DNA of 32,728 nt, from the NCBI GenBank assembly GCA_029253325.1, contig JAQWZS010000230.1:1-32728 (forward strand), written 5' to 3'. A program made the position numbers and the translations under genes. Position 1 is the stretch's first letter, and each line of letters opens with the position of its first letter. The stretch comes from Bacteroidia bacterium (GTDB taxonomy: Bacteria > Bacteroidota > Bacteroidia > NS11-12g > UBA9320). The notes beneath the pieces were generated by a model. That model was not told the DNA's origin and made no database searches. It worked only from the letters and a program-made list of their open reading frames with translations. Positions 1 through 8,748 of this stretch are shown here, one piece after another.

Positions 1-273
1 CCAACGGTATATGTTCCTAATGCCTTTACGCCAAACAATGATAATCTAAATGATGGTTTTGGAGTAAAGGGTATTGCCATTAATGAATTTTCAATTGAAA
101 TTTATAACCGTTGGGGTGAAAAACTCTACCAATCCAATGATATTAACGAAAAATGGTTGCCAACTTATATGGGCAATCGAATACAAGAAGGAATCTATTT
201 ATACTTAATTAATTACAGCGATTACAATAACAATAACTATAGAAAGGCAGGGACTATAACCTTGCTTAAATAG
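1..273 (+). CDS. T9SS type B sorting / gliding-motility C-terminal domain, 3' fragment
   Basis: The first 90 codons are open in frame 1 and end at TAG 271-273; the start lies outside the window. The fragment carries the hallmark of the gliding-motility-associated C-terminal domain: 'PNAFTPNNDNLND', then 'IYNRWGE', and an ending rich in Tyr and Asn with 'RKAGTITLLK'. In this family the C-terminal domain directs a large extracellular protein through the type IX secretion system and is usually the last ~90 residues. Nothing can be said about the function of the missing N-terminal part. A paralogous tail ends the protein at 24268-26322. The gene converges on rsmG with only 15 nt between the stops. 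Confidence 0.85.
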   Translation, partial: PTVYVPNAFTPNNDNLNDGFGVKGIAINEFSIEIYNRWGEKLYQSNDINEKWLPTYMGNRIQEGIYLYLINYSDYNNNNYRKAGTITLLK

Positions 274-288
274 TTCGTATTTTTATGT

Positions 289-906
289 TTAAGAATTAAG
301 TCTTATAATCTTTTTAGTCTCAAAGAAATCTTCTGAAAAAAAATCATTCAACGCGGTTTCTTCCCAAGAGAATAATTTATGTTTCAGAAGTAAGTCATTT
401 TTTTCGATCTTCAAATCACCTCCTTTAAGAAAGATATGTTGGCTGTTATAAGTCATTGCATCCTTAGTTAAATCAACTAATTTAATGGCTGGGGCTACAG
501 CCCGAGATATAATAGTATTGTACTTTTGTTTGATATGCTCAAAACGATCATTCGTAACGGTTACATTTTCTAGTTGAAGTGATTCAGCAATAGCTCTAAC
601 AACGCGAGTTTTTTTTCGAATGGAATCGACCAAATGAAAATTAGTTTGAGGAAAAATAATGGCCAATGGAATGCCTGGAAATCCACCGCCTGTACCAATA
701 TCAAGTACATTTTCACCCTTCTTAAAGGAATAAATCTTAGCTATGGATAATGAGTGTAGAACGTGATTACAATAGAATTGATCCATATCTTTTCTACTAA
801 TCACATTTATCTTTGTGTTCCATTCATTATAAAGTGCTTTTAAGGCATGCAATTTATTATCCTGGTCAGTTGTTAAGTTCGGAAAATAGTAGCGAATTAA
901 TTCCAT
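289..906 (-). CDS. rsmG: 16S rRNA (guanine527-N7)-methyltransferase RsmG
   Basis: A 205-residue protein of the usual RsmG/GidB length. The SAM-binding motif I lies at residues 64-80 ('GENVLDIGTGGGFPGIP'), followed by the acidic 'HLVDS' strand and 'IISRAVAP', all typical of the family. RsmG methylates N7 of G527 in 16S rRNA; in other bacteria its loss gives low-level streptomycin resistance. The ATG at 904-906 overlaps the end of the upstream glycosyltransferase gene by 10 nt, so the two are probably co-transcribed and translationally coupled. No odd features are seen. Confidence 0.95.
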   Translation of the reverse strand: MELIRYYFPNLTTDQDNKLHALKALYNEWNTKINVISRKDMDQFYCNHVLHSLSIAKIYSFKKGENVLDIGTGGGFPGIPLAIIFPQTNFHLVDSIRKKTRVVRAIAESLQLENVTVTNDRFEHIKQKYNTIISRAVAPAIKLVDLTKDAMTYNSQHIFLKGGDLKIEKNDLLLKHKLFSWEETALNDFFSEDFFETKKIIRLNS

Positions 907-2015
907 GTTTTTGGTTTGATGAATGGTTTAATAATTCCAAATAAAATAAGATACAATGTAAATAAGATATCATAGAATGGTAGAGCATATGCGATTTTTT
1001 TTGCATTAATTTTAAGGGCAAATTTCCCAAATATGATCCATTGAATGAGCCATTTTAGGGTAATTAATCCGATAACCATGAACCAGTATTTTGGATAGAG
1101 AAGTAGGAAACTAATTGCCGAAATTAGCCAAAAGATTTGAGTAACAGCATAAAATCCTAATAACAACTTAAAGATAAACTTATATTCTTTGCTGGTTGAA
1201 AGATGCCTTACTTTTTGTTTGACCCATTCGCCGAAGGATGAGGGTGAATCTGAGTACATTAATGAATCTTGAGTAAAACATATACCCACTTTTTTGTTTT
1301 TTTCGGCTTCTTGAATGAACAAGTCATCGTCTCCAGACATGATATGTTGGTGACTAGCAAAACCTTTGCTTTCAAAAAATAGTGTTTTGGTATAACCAAG
1401 GTTTCGTCCCACACCCATATAGGTTTTGTCACGTAAGGAATAGCCTAAATACTGGATGGCTGTATGAAAAGTTTCATAGCTAATTATAGAGCCTAATAAA
1501 TTAGATTTAGTATTTAGCGGAGCAATACCTAAAATAATGTCATTTTTAGTGAATAAGTTTGCCATGTGTTGTATCCATAGAGTAGAATTTGGTTTGCAGT
1601 CAGCATCAGTAAAGAGCAGGTGCTCATTTTTTGCTGCTTTAATTCCCATGGTAAGAGCAAATTTTTTCCCCTTTTGATATTGTTCTTTCAGTTCTAAGTG
1701 AACCACTTTCAGATTTTGGTGAATTAATGCTATATCATCAAGCAGTTTTTTAGTACCATCAAAACTTCCATCATTAACGACTATGATTTCAAAATTTTTA
1801 TAATCTTGTTTGAGAAGATGTGGGAGATTTTGGTTTAGGTTTTCTCGCTCATTTTTTGCGGCAACAATGACAGAGATACCTTCTTTAAAATTGGTTTTGA
1901 TAGGTTTTGGTGCGTTTACCTTGAATAGTGTAAGGTAGTAGAGTGCTAGGACAATTGTAGTTGCAGCAACAATTATAAAAACAATGAACTGAGTGGTATG
2001 TAAAAAATAATCCAA
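897..2015 (-). CDS. membrane-bound family 2 glycosyltransferase
   Basis: A 372-residue GT-A enzyme. A hydrophobic segment at residues 8-30 is followed by the GT2 core 'ISVIVAAKNERENL' (47-60), 'VVNDGSFDG' (79-87), the DxD-type metal site 'FTDADC' (135-140), 'GDDD' (228-231) and 'QKVRH' (267-271), which resembles the QxxRW product-binding motif. The last ~90 residues are strongly hydrophobic, with three or so membrane spans. It probably transfers a sugar from a nucleotide-sugar at the inner membrane, for a cell-surface polysaccharide or glycolipid; donor and acceptor cannot be told. The only in-frame start before the upstream stop is TTG at 2013-2015, since no internal Met precedes the GT core. 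It is the first gene of a two-gene unit with rsmG. Confidence 0.88.
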   Translation of the reverse strand: MDYFLHTTQFIVFIIVAATTIVLALYYLTLFKVNAPKPIKTNFKEGISVIVAAKNERENLNQNLPHLLKQDYKNFEIIVVNDGSFDGTKKLLDDIALIHQNLKVVHLELKEQYQKGKKFALTMGIKAAKNEHLLFTDADCKPNSTLWIQHMANLFTKNDIILGIAPLNTKSNLLGSIISYETFHTAIQYLGYSLRDKTYMGVGRNLGYTKTLFFESKGFASHQHIMSGDDDLFIQEAEKNKKVGICFTQDSLMYSDSPSSFGEWVKQKVRHLSTSKEYKFIFKLLLGFYAVTQIFWLISAISFLLLYPKYWFMVIGLITLKWLIQWIIFGKFALKINAKKIAYALPFYDILFTLYLILFGIIKPFIKPKTWN

Positions 2016-2138
2016 CTTGTGACTAAGTTATAGTAGGTCTCAAGATTAGATATAATATTCAAAAACCTGAAATAATTTTGCCAACAAACGATAAGAAAAA
2101 TTATTTATTAAAATAATTTTGGGAGTATAATAAAAGTG

Positions 2139-2146
2139 TATTTTTG
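2139..2146 (+). promoter_or_regulatory. -7 element (TAnnTTTG) of the tRNA cluster
   Basis: TATTTTTG matches the Bacteroidota primary-sigma -7 consensus exactly and ends 10 nt before the first base of tRNA-Ser, the expected distance for a short 5' leader. Further TAATTTTG matches occur at 2073-2080 and 2114-2121, but this one is best placed. No clear -33 TTG lies at the right spacing. Confidence 0.5.
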
Positions 2147-2156
2147 CACTCCTTTT

Positions 2157-2247
2157 GGTGGGGTGGGTGAGTGGCTTAAACCAGTAGTTTGCTAAACTGC
2201 CGTACCTCTCAAGGGTACCCCGGGTTCGAATCCCGGTCCCACCGCCA
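2157..2247 (+). tRNA. tRNA-Ser (GCU anticodon)
   Basis: The acceptor stem GGTGGGG pairs with TCCCACC. The anticodon stem GTAGT/ACTGC encloses the loop TTGCTAA with anticodon GCT. The long variable arm GTACC-TCTCAAG-GGTAC marks a class II tRNA, and the T arm is CCGGG-TTCGAAT-CCCGG. The discriminator G is followed by an encoded CCA (2245-2247), unlike the two tRNAs that follow. Confidence 0.96.
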
Positions 2248-2277
2248 GTAGGAATTGTTCTTAAGAATAATACAAAT

Positions 2278-2351
2278 GGTTCCATAGCTCAACCGGATAG
2301 AGCAACGGTTTTCTAAACCGTAGGTTCCAGGTTCGAGTCCTGGTGGGATCA
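2278..2351 (+). tRNA. tRNA-Arg (UCU anticodon)
   Basis: The acceptor GGTTCCA pairs with TGGGATC with two G-U pairs. The D arm GCTC...GAGC is intact, the anticodon stem is ACGGT/ACCGT with loop TTTCTAA (anticodon TCT), and the T arm is CCAGG-TTCGAGT-CCTGG. The discriminator is A, and the genomic sequence continues CTC, so CCA must be added after transcription. It lies 30 nt after tRNA-Ser. Confidence 0.95.
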
Positions 2352-2362
2352 CTCTTACACCT

Positions 2363-2437
2363 CGGGGTGTAGCGTAGCCCGGTTATCGCGCCTGCTTTGG
2401 GAGCAGGAGGTCGCAGGTTCGAATCCTGCCACCCCGA
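2363..2437 (+). tRNA. tRNA-Pro (UGG anticodon)
   Basis: The acceptor CGGGGTG pairs with CACCCCG. The anticodon stem CCTGC/GCAGG encloses the loop TTTGGGA with anticodon TGG, and the T arm is GCAGG-TTCGAAT-CCTGC. The discriminator is A with no encoded CCA. It is the last gene of the three-tRNA cluster, 11 nt after tRNA-Arg. Confidence 0.96.
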
Positions 2438-2445
2438 CAGCCTTC

Positions 2446-2482
2446 AAACCCTTGCAATCATTAGATTTGCAAGGGTTTTTTT
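2446..2482 (+). terminator. rho-independent terminator of the tRNA cluster
   Basis: A perfect 12-bp stem (AAACCCTTGCAA with TTGCAAGGGTTT) and a 9-nt loop run into a 7-T tract at 2476-2482, starting 8 nt after tRNA-Pro. Confidence 0.92.
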
Positions 2483-2574
2483 ATTCACAATAATTTATAC
2501 AAAGGAACAAGTTTTGTACCCTATTTAACCCCTTTTTTCTCCTTTTCTTATATAAATGTTATATAATTATTATA

Positions 2575-2582
2575 TATTTTTG
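2575..2582 (+). promoter_or_regulatory. putative -7 element of the PUL regulator gene
   Basis: TATTTTTG matches TAnnTTTG and lies 31 nt upstream of the ATG at 2614, in a very AT-rich stretch. The motif is cheap in such sequence and no -33 element is visible. Confidence 0.35.
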
Positions 2583-2613
2583 AATTACTTCGTAACTACC
2601 TGAAATCAATAAC

Positions 2614-5556
2614 ATGCTTCCTAGAAAATACACGTGGATATTTGTGTTGGCTGTTCATTTATGTTTAGGGCAACAACCATCTAATGCGTTGAGTTTTGAC
2701 TATCTATCAATTAAAAATGGACTTTCTCACAATACAGTATTTTCCCTTTTACAGGATCGATATGGTTATATTTGGATAGGTACTCAAAATGGTTTGAATA
2801 AGTACGATGGATATACTTGTAAGCTTTATCCGCTAGATGAATCAATTAGCAATAATCAAAATTATTCAGGAGAACAAGTATCTGCACTTTTTGAAGATAA
2901 AAAAGGTAACTTATGGGTAGGTACAAAAAATAATGGTATTAAAATAAAAAGCGTATCGAGTGATCGTTTTATTAGATTAAGGTATGATTCACTTTCAATA
3001 CCATTTGAAAGTTCAGAGATTTCATCATTTTATGAGGATGATCTAGGTTTAATTTGGATTACGACTATCGGCTCAGGCCTGATAAAGTACGATGTAAGTC
3101 AACAAAAAATTTCTGTCTTTAATACGCAAAATAGTCATATATCAAGTGATGTTGTATTTGATATTGTTAAAGATAAAAATGGCATGATATGGATAGCTAC
3201 TGCAGGTGGTGGTTTAAATTGTCTGAAAGAAGATGGACAGTTTGAAAGAAGTCACGAAATGCTTCCCAATAGTCCAAATATGGTTGGATTTCGTAAAAAA
3301 TTGCTTTTAGACGATGATTTTCTATGGGTAGGAACTGAAGGTTCTGGTCTCTATAAAATGAATATAAAGAATAGAAGTTATATTCATTTTTCTTCACTTA
3401 AAGGTGAGAATAGAATCAACTCTGAAGCTGTCATTGATTTGTTTAAGTCTAATGATGATCAAATTTATATTGCTACTGATGGTGAAGGTCTGAATGTTTT
3501 TGACATTCAGACTTCGAAAATGTATTCATACACTCAACAAACGAATTCTTTTGCTTCATTAAATAGCAATTCATTACGATGCTTTTTAGGCGACAGAACA
3601 GGAAATATATGGATTGGTACATTTAATGGTGGAGTCAACATATATAAACCTAGCAAAATACGATTTGATTACAATTTACCAGAGTCGGTTGATGAAAGAT
3701 TACCTGCACGTTCTATCTTGTCTGTTTTACAAACTCAAAATGGTCAAGCTCTAGTGGGTACAGATGGAAGTGGTTTGTATGAATTTAATAATCAGAAATT
3801 TAATACAAAACCATTCATTCATAATTCAGGTAATAAGAATTCTATAGGCGGTAATAAGGTTAAAACTTTATTTCAAGATAGTCAAGGCAATATTTGGTTG
3901 GGTTTTTTTGCAGGTGGATTGGATTTGTATGATATTAAAAGCAAAAAATTCAGACATTTTATGGATTGGAAACCAAATGTTTGGAGTATTACGGAGCTTA
4001 AAAATACCCAAGAACTTTTAATCGCAACTTTAGGTGATGGATTGTTTACATTAAATATCAACTCAAAAAAACTGGAGAGATATCTTCCTCAATCAAATAA
4101 GTTGAATTCTTTTTCAGATTTTAATATAACAACCGTTCATGAGGATAAAATAGGTCGATTATGGGTTGGTTCATTAGATAATGGATTAGATTTAATTGAT
4201 GAATCAAATCAAGTGTATGAGCATTTTAAATACATCTCTGAAGATTCATTTTCATTAAGTCATAATGCAATCCAAACTATATATGAAGACTCAGATGGTG
4301 AGATTTGGTTTGGAACAGATGGAGGTGGAATAAATAGATGGCTGGGGAATAATAAGTTTGAGCGAATCAATAAATCTAGTGGTTTGATTGATAATCATGT
4401 GATGAGCATGATAGAAGGTAAGAGTAATAATTTATGGATTTCAACTTTTCAAGGGGTCTGTCGTTATAATAAAAATGATAGAGATTTCTTGAATTTTAGC
4501 ATTAGATCATTTCAAAACACTAATCAATTCAATCAAAATTCAATATCCATTGATGATTATGGTAAACTCTATTTTGGAGGCATTTATGGCATGCATTCTC
4601 TTCACCCCAACCAACTTAATGATAGAATTACTGAGAATATCCATCAACTGATTTTCTCAGATTTAGAAGTTTTTGGCAAAAATATTCCCGTAGGTAAATT
4701 CGAGTCCAACAGACAAATTTTAGAAAAGCCTATTGAGAATAGTAGCGATGTATGGTTGAATTATGCCGATAAATCATTCACCATTTATTTCAAAGCAATA
4801 GATTATTTAAACCCCACGGGTGATTATCTTTTTAAAATGCAAGGGTTTAATGATAATTGGAGAATTATAACAGCAGGAGACCCGAGTGTAACCTATACTA
4901 ATTTGGATCCCGGTCATTACGTTTTTAATGTTAAATACAACGAAAAAATATCATCTATAAAGATTCACATTGCACCCCCATATTGGCAAACTATATGGTT
5001 TAAATTGCTCGTCTTCATATTTGGCCTTGGTTTGATTTCCTTCATATTATTGTTTTGGGTTAAAAGGAGGGAGGCGTCAGCAAAACGCATAATTCTTCAA
5101 TTACAAAATGATAAACTAGCAACAGAAGTAGAATCTAAAAATTCAAAGCTTGTTTTTTCTTCTGCTCAAATGGCCCATAAGAATGAGTTGCTGATTGAGT
5201 TGAAACAAAATCTAATCGACTACGAGAAGAAACCAGATGGGAATTTAAAGTCACTTTTTCGAAAGCTAGACTATGAACTAAAAAATGAAAATTATTGGAA
5301 TGAGTTTAATTTATATTTTAATGAATTTAATCATAATTTTTTAAATTTAATTACTATAGCTCATCCATCAATCACTAAAAATGATCTTAGACTCTGCTCA
5401 TTAATTAGAATGAATTTGAGCTCCAAAGAAATTGCATCATTATTAAATATTTCGCTTAGAGCAGTAGAACAGGGACGTTATCGACTTAAAAAAAGATTTG
5501 GTATTGATAAATCTGTAGATTTGGCTGACTATATTAAATCGTTCAATAACGCATAA
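2614..5556 (+). CDS. membrane-spanning PUL regulator: two beta-propellers, Y_Y_Y domain, TM, coiled coil, LuxR-type HTH
   Basis: A 980-residue sensor-regulator. A signal peptide (about 1-20) is followed by about 14 'W(I/V)GTxxxGL' propeller repeats to residue ~680, consistent with two seven-bladed propellers. A Y_Y_Y (triple tyrosine) domain follows at ~715-785, one membrane span at ~797-818, a coiled coil at ~825-870 and a helix-turn-helix at 936-961 ('LSSKEIASLLNISLRAVEQ'). The periplasmic half matches hybrid two-component system regulators of PULs. However, there is no HisKA, HATPase or receiver domain and no AraC domain; the cytoplasmic part is only ~160 residues ending in a LuxR/GerE-type HTH. 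It therefore looks like a one-component transmembrane regulator. It lies 121 nt upstream of susC in the same direction and most likely senses an oligosaccharide released from the PUL substrate (inference). The ATG start gives a good signal peptide. Confidence 0.9.
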   Translation: MLPRKYTWIFVLAVHLCLGQQPSNALSFDYLSIKNGLSHNTVFSLLQDRYGYIWIGTQNGLNKYDGYTCKLYPLDESISNNQNYSGEQVSALFEDKKGNLWVGTKNNGIKIKSVSSDRFIRLRYDSLSIPFESSEISSFYEDDLGLIWITTIGSGLIKYDVSQQKISVFNTQNSHISSDVVFDIVKDKNGMIWIATAGGGLNCLKEDGQFERSHEMLPNSPNMVGFRKKLLLDDDFLWVGTEGSGLYKMNIKNRSYIHFSSLKGENRINSEAVIDLFKSNDDQIYIATDGEGLNVFDIQTSKMYSYTQQTNSFASLNSNSLRCFLGDRTGNIWIGTFNGGVNIYKPSKIRFDYNLPESVDERLPARSILSVLQTQNGQALVGTDGSGLYEFNNQKFNTKPFIHNSGNKNSIGGNKVKTLFQDSQGNIWLGFFAGGLDLYDIKSKKFRHFMDWKPNVWSITELKNTQELLIATLGDGLFTLNINSKKLERYLPQSNKLNSFSDFNITTVHEDKIGRLWVGSLDNGLDLIDESNQVYEHFKYISEDSFSLSHNAIQTIYEDSDGEIWFGTDGGGINRWLGNNKFERINKSSGLIDNHVMSMIEGKSNNLWISTFQGVCRYNKNDRDFLNFSIRSFQNTNQFNQNSISIDDYGKLYFGGIYGMHSLHPNQLNDRITENIHQLIFSDLEVFGKNIPVGKFESNRQILEKPIENSSDVWLNYADKSFTIYFKAIDYLNPTGDYLFKMQGFNDNWRIITAGDPSVTYTNLDPGHYVFNVKYNEKISSIKIHIAPPYWQTIWFKLLVFIFGLGLISFILLFWVKRREASAKRIILQLQNDKLATEVESKNSKLVFSSAQMAHKNELLIELKQNLIDYEKKPDGNLKSLFRKLDYELKNENYWNEFNLYFNEFNHNFLNLITIAHPSITKNDLRLCSLIRMNLSSKEIASLLNISLRAVEQGRYRLKKRFGIDKSVDLADYIKSFNNA

Positions 5557-5588
5557 TTTCAATTTATTTCTAGTGTATTTTTTGTGAT

Positions 5589-5608
5589 GTAGTAGTATTG
5601 TCGTAGTA
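5589..5608 (+). promoter_or_regulatory. candidate operator: 11-bp-spaced direct repeats upstream of susC
   Basis: Between the regulator stop (5556) and the susC start (5678), GTAGTA occurs at 5592-5597 and again at 5603-5608, exactly 11 nt apart and so on the same helix face. The first copy is part of a (GTA)3 run from 5589. No strict TAnnTTTG lies upstream; a near match with one extra T sits just before it at about 5575-5584. Proposed as a regulator site by position only. Confidence 0.2.
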
Positions 5609-5677
5609 ATTCTTAATCTAGTGATTCCCTTTTTATTTTAATTCGTATTCATAATTTAATTAAGGCAATACAATCAA

Positions 5678-8600
5678 ATGCATAGATTATTATTTTTTGC
5701 AATTATCATACTCACAAGTTCTATTTTAATCAATGCTCAAGTAAGTGTGGGTGGAACAATTTCGGATGCATCCTCAGGAGAGAGACTTATTGGGGTCACC
5801 ATTTTAGAACAAGGTACAACTAATGGTGCCATCACAGATAAAAATGGTCAGTATAATATTTCATTGATATCAGATACAGCCTCTCTGCAATTTTTATATG
5901 TAGGTTATACCCCTCAAATCATAAAAGTAGGTAATCAAGTAGTTGTGAATATAGCTATGAAATTTGCAGAGTTTTTAGATGAAGCGGTGGTCATAGGGTA
6001 TGGTGAACAATCAAAATCAAAAATAACATCTGCTGTTTCGACGATTGATGCTAAAACTTTAAAAAAATTACCTGTACCAACTGTAAGTAACGGACTAGAA
6101 GGTCTTGCTTCGGGTTTATTTGTTCGTCAAGGAAGCGGTGAACCTGGATTTAGTGGTTCTTCTTTCGAGATCAGAAATTTTGGTAATGCTCTAGTTATTG
6201 TTGATGGATCTCCCGGTAATATTGATGATTTAGATCCCAACGAAATTGAAAATATATCCATATTAAAAGATGCAGCTGCAGCTGCTGTATATGGTGTTCA
6301 GGGTGGTAATGGTGTTATTTTGATAACAACTCGAAAAGGATCCATTGGAAAACCAGAATTAAACTACTCTAACCAATTTACCCAAACCTCATTTACACAA
6401 TATCCAGATTTTTTAAATTCTGTAGATTATGCTATCTTGCTTAACGAGGGTCTTGTTAATGATGGTAAATCTCCTTTTTATACTTCTGACGAGATTGAGT
6501 TATTTAGGTCAGGCTCTGATCCCATTAATTATCCTAATGAAAACTGGAAAGAGTTGATGTTTAAAAAGTATGGTTTTCAACAACGCCATAATTTAAACAT
6601 ATCAGGAGGTAATCAAAAAATAAAATATTTTGCCTCAGCTGGATTCTTAAATCAAGGATCAAATTACAAGGAGGATGTATTAAACTATAATCAATACAAT
6701 TTAAGAACAAATTTGAATGCTTACGTGAATGATTATCTCACGTTACAATTAAATTTAGCTGGCCGGAGAAGACTTAATGAAGCACCTGGCTACTCTGTCT
6801 ATGATATCTTTAGAGAGCTTAGTAGGGCACTGCCAAACAACCTCGCCTATTATCCAGATGGTACACCAGCTCGACCAAGTTTTAGTCCCAATCATATTTT
6901 AGAGGGTTTGCGTGATTTTAATGCGGGATATTTTCGTTCGAGAAATAATAATACTGATGCCAAACTTTCATTAGAATGGGATGCAGCTCAGGTAGGTATT
7001 GATGGATTAAAATTCAAATCATATGCATCGCTGGTTAATAATGTTTATTATAATAAAACTTGGGGCAAAAGTTATGAACTGTATACATTGAATCGTTTAA
7101 CTGGAGATTATGATGAGTATGTTGCTAGTCCAGAAGGTTCATTCAGTGAAACTGTCTTGACACATAGTATGAATTATAGCAATCATTATGTGTTGCAAGA
7201 GTCTGTTAACTATGATCGAAAGTTCAAAAAACACAGTATTTCGGCATTGTTACTGGGAGAATTACAAAATAATCAAGGAGAGAATTTTTATGGGAGAAGA
7301 CAAGATTACCAGTCGGATTTGATTGATCAATTATTTGCTGGTTCTAACGAAAATAAAGATGCCAATGGTGGAGAATATCGTGAAAATAGACTCGGTTTAG
7401 TGGGAAGAGCTAGCTACGATTATCTTTCTAGATATTTTGTTGAATCATCATTTAGATATGATGGATCCTCCAAATTTTCCCCTGACAATCAATGGGGTTT
7501 TTTCCCATCTATCTCAGCGGGTTGGAGAATATCCGAGGAAGATTTTTTCAAAGATTTCAAAGAAAAAATCCCACAACTTAAATTACGAGCATCTTTAGGA
7601 ACTGCAGGATATGACGGTACAGCAGCTTACCAATGGCTATCTGGGTTTACTTACAACCATTTCTTTGCTATTAACGAAACAGCTATTCCAACCATTGACA
7701 ATACATCGTTAGCTAATGAAGATTTAACATGGGAAACTGTAACTACACATGATGTGGGATTAGATGCTGAGTTTTTTAATCGAGAGCTAAAATTTTCTAT
7801 TGATTATTTTAAAAGGTATAAAAAGGGTGTGTTAGCATATGCTTCAGGTAGCGTTCCAAATACCTTGGGTGTTGGTTTAGCTGCTCAAAATTTACATGAA
7901 TATTCTAATGAAGGTTTTGAAACCTCTTTGAATTTTAATAAAAAATTGAATAGTAATTGGACCATCGGAGCGTTTAGTAATTTTTCTTATTCAAGAGAAA
8001 CAATCGAGTTTATAGATGAAGCTGTTATTGAAGATGATTTTATGAGAGGTAATTTGATGGTTACAGGTGGATTTACCAATCTCCGTAGAGGATATATTTC
8101 TGATGGATTATTCCAATCTCAAGATGAAATCGATGGAAGTCCTGTTCAAGATAACAATGACAATTCTACCCTTCAACCAGGTGATGTTAGGTATATAGAC
8201 TTAAATAATGATGGTGTTATTGATGTAAAAGACCAAAAAGTATTTGGTAATGGCGATAAGCCAGCTTATAATTTTTCATTAAATATATCTGCCCAATACA
8301 AAAATTTTGCACTCTCTGTGCTACTTACAGGTGCTGCAGGATATGATATTTATTTAGATGGAGAGGCTCAAAGTCCACTTCGAAATGGATTCAATGGCTA
8401 CACATATCAATTGGATTATTGGACACCTGAAAATACAGATGCAACATATCCTAGAATTTCAGATGGTGGTTTTAATGATAATAATTTCAGGTATTCAGAT
8501 TTTTGGAAACGAAGTGGTAATCATCTGAGATTTAAAAATATTAATTTAAGCTATACCTTACCGAAATTTGGTAAAAATAATGGCGGTTTTAAAGAGATTA

Positions 8601-8737
8601 GATTTTTTGCAACAGCCTACAATCTATTTGTTATTAAAACTTATGATGAAGACTTTGATCCTCAAATGCAATCATCAACAGGATGGTACTATCCTCAAAA
8701 TAAATCAACCACATTTGGTATCAATCTTACGCTATAA
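5678..8737 (+). CDS. susC: SusC/RagA-family TonB-dependent outer-membrane transporter
   Basis: A 1019-residue protein of normal SusC length. Signal peptide 1-21 is followed by a carboxypeptidase-regulatory-like Ig domain at ~22-105 ('GGTISDASSGERLIGVTI'), the junction 'VVIGYGEQ', a plug domain with 'ILKDAAAAAVYG' and 'GVILITTRKG', and then a ~790-residue 22-strand-type barrel. The C-terminus 'TTFGINLTL' is a beta-strand ending typical of the family. Such proteins import oligosaccharides across the outer membrane, driven by TonB-ExbBD and capped by the SusD lipoprotein encoded 11 nt downstream. The gene opens a seven-gene operon (5678-18542) with intergenic gaps of 1-35 nt. The symbol denotes the family; the substrate is inferred from the enzymes, not from this protein. 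Confidence 0.95.
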   Translation: MHRLLFFAIIILTSSILINAQVSVGGTISDASSGERLIGVTILEQGTTNGAITDKNGQYNISLISDTASLQFLYVGYTPQIIKVGNQVVVNIAMKFAEFLDEAVVIGYGEQSKSKITSAVSTIDAKTLKKLPVPTVSNGLEGLASGLFVRQGSGEPGFSGSSFEIRNFGNALVIVDGSPGNIDDLDPNEIENISILKDAAAAAVYGVQGGNGVILITTRKGSIGKPELNYSNQFTQTSFTQYPDFLNSVDYAILLNEGLVNDGKSPFYTSDEIELFRSGSDPINYPNENWKELMFKKYGFQQRHNLNISGGNQKIKYFASAGFLNQGSNYKEDVLNYNQYNLRTNLNAYVNDYLTLQLNLAGRRRLNEAPGYSVYDIFRELSRALPNNLAYYPDGTPARPSFSPNHILEGLRDFNAGYFRSRNNNTDAKLSLEWDAAQVGIDGLKFKSYASLVNNVYYNKTWGKSYELYTLNRLTGDYDEYVASPEGSFSETVLTHSMNYSNHYVLQESVNYDRKFKKHSISALLLGELQNNQGENFYGRRQDYQSDLIDQLFAGSNENKDANGGEYRENRLGLVGRASYDYLSRYFVESSFRYDGSSKFSPDNQWGFFPSISAGWRISEEDFFKDFKEKIPQLKLRASLGTAGYDGTAAYQWLSGFTYNHFFAINETAIPTIDNTSLANEDLTWETVTTHDVGLDAEFFNRELKFSIDYFKRYKKGVLAYASGSVPNTLGVGLAAQNLHEYSNEGFETSLNFNKKLNSNWTIGAFSNFSYSRETIEFIDEAVIEDDFMRGNLMVTGGFTNLRRGYISDGLFQSQDEIDGSPVQDNNDNSTLQPGDVRYIDLNNDGVIDVKDQKVFGNGDKPAYNFSLNISAQYKNFALSVLLTGAAGYDIYLDGEAQSPLRNGFNGYTYQLDYWTPENTDATYPRISDGGFNDNNFRYSDFWKRSGNHLRFKNINLSYTLPKFGKNNGGFKEIRFFATAYNLFVIKTYDEDFDPQMQSSTGWYYPQNKSTTFGINLTL

Positions 8738-8748
8738 ATAAATTTAAA

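Noticed and set aside
2046..2285. 79-codon open frame on the minus strand
   Set aside because: It runs through tRNA-Ser on the opposite strand; the tRNA structure explains the sequence and the peptide has no protein-like features.
5570..5590. TATTTTTTG as the susC promoter
   Set aside because: It has one T too many for a strict TAnnTTTG match, and runs of T are common in this gap; not strong enough to call.
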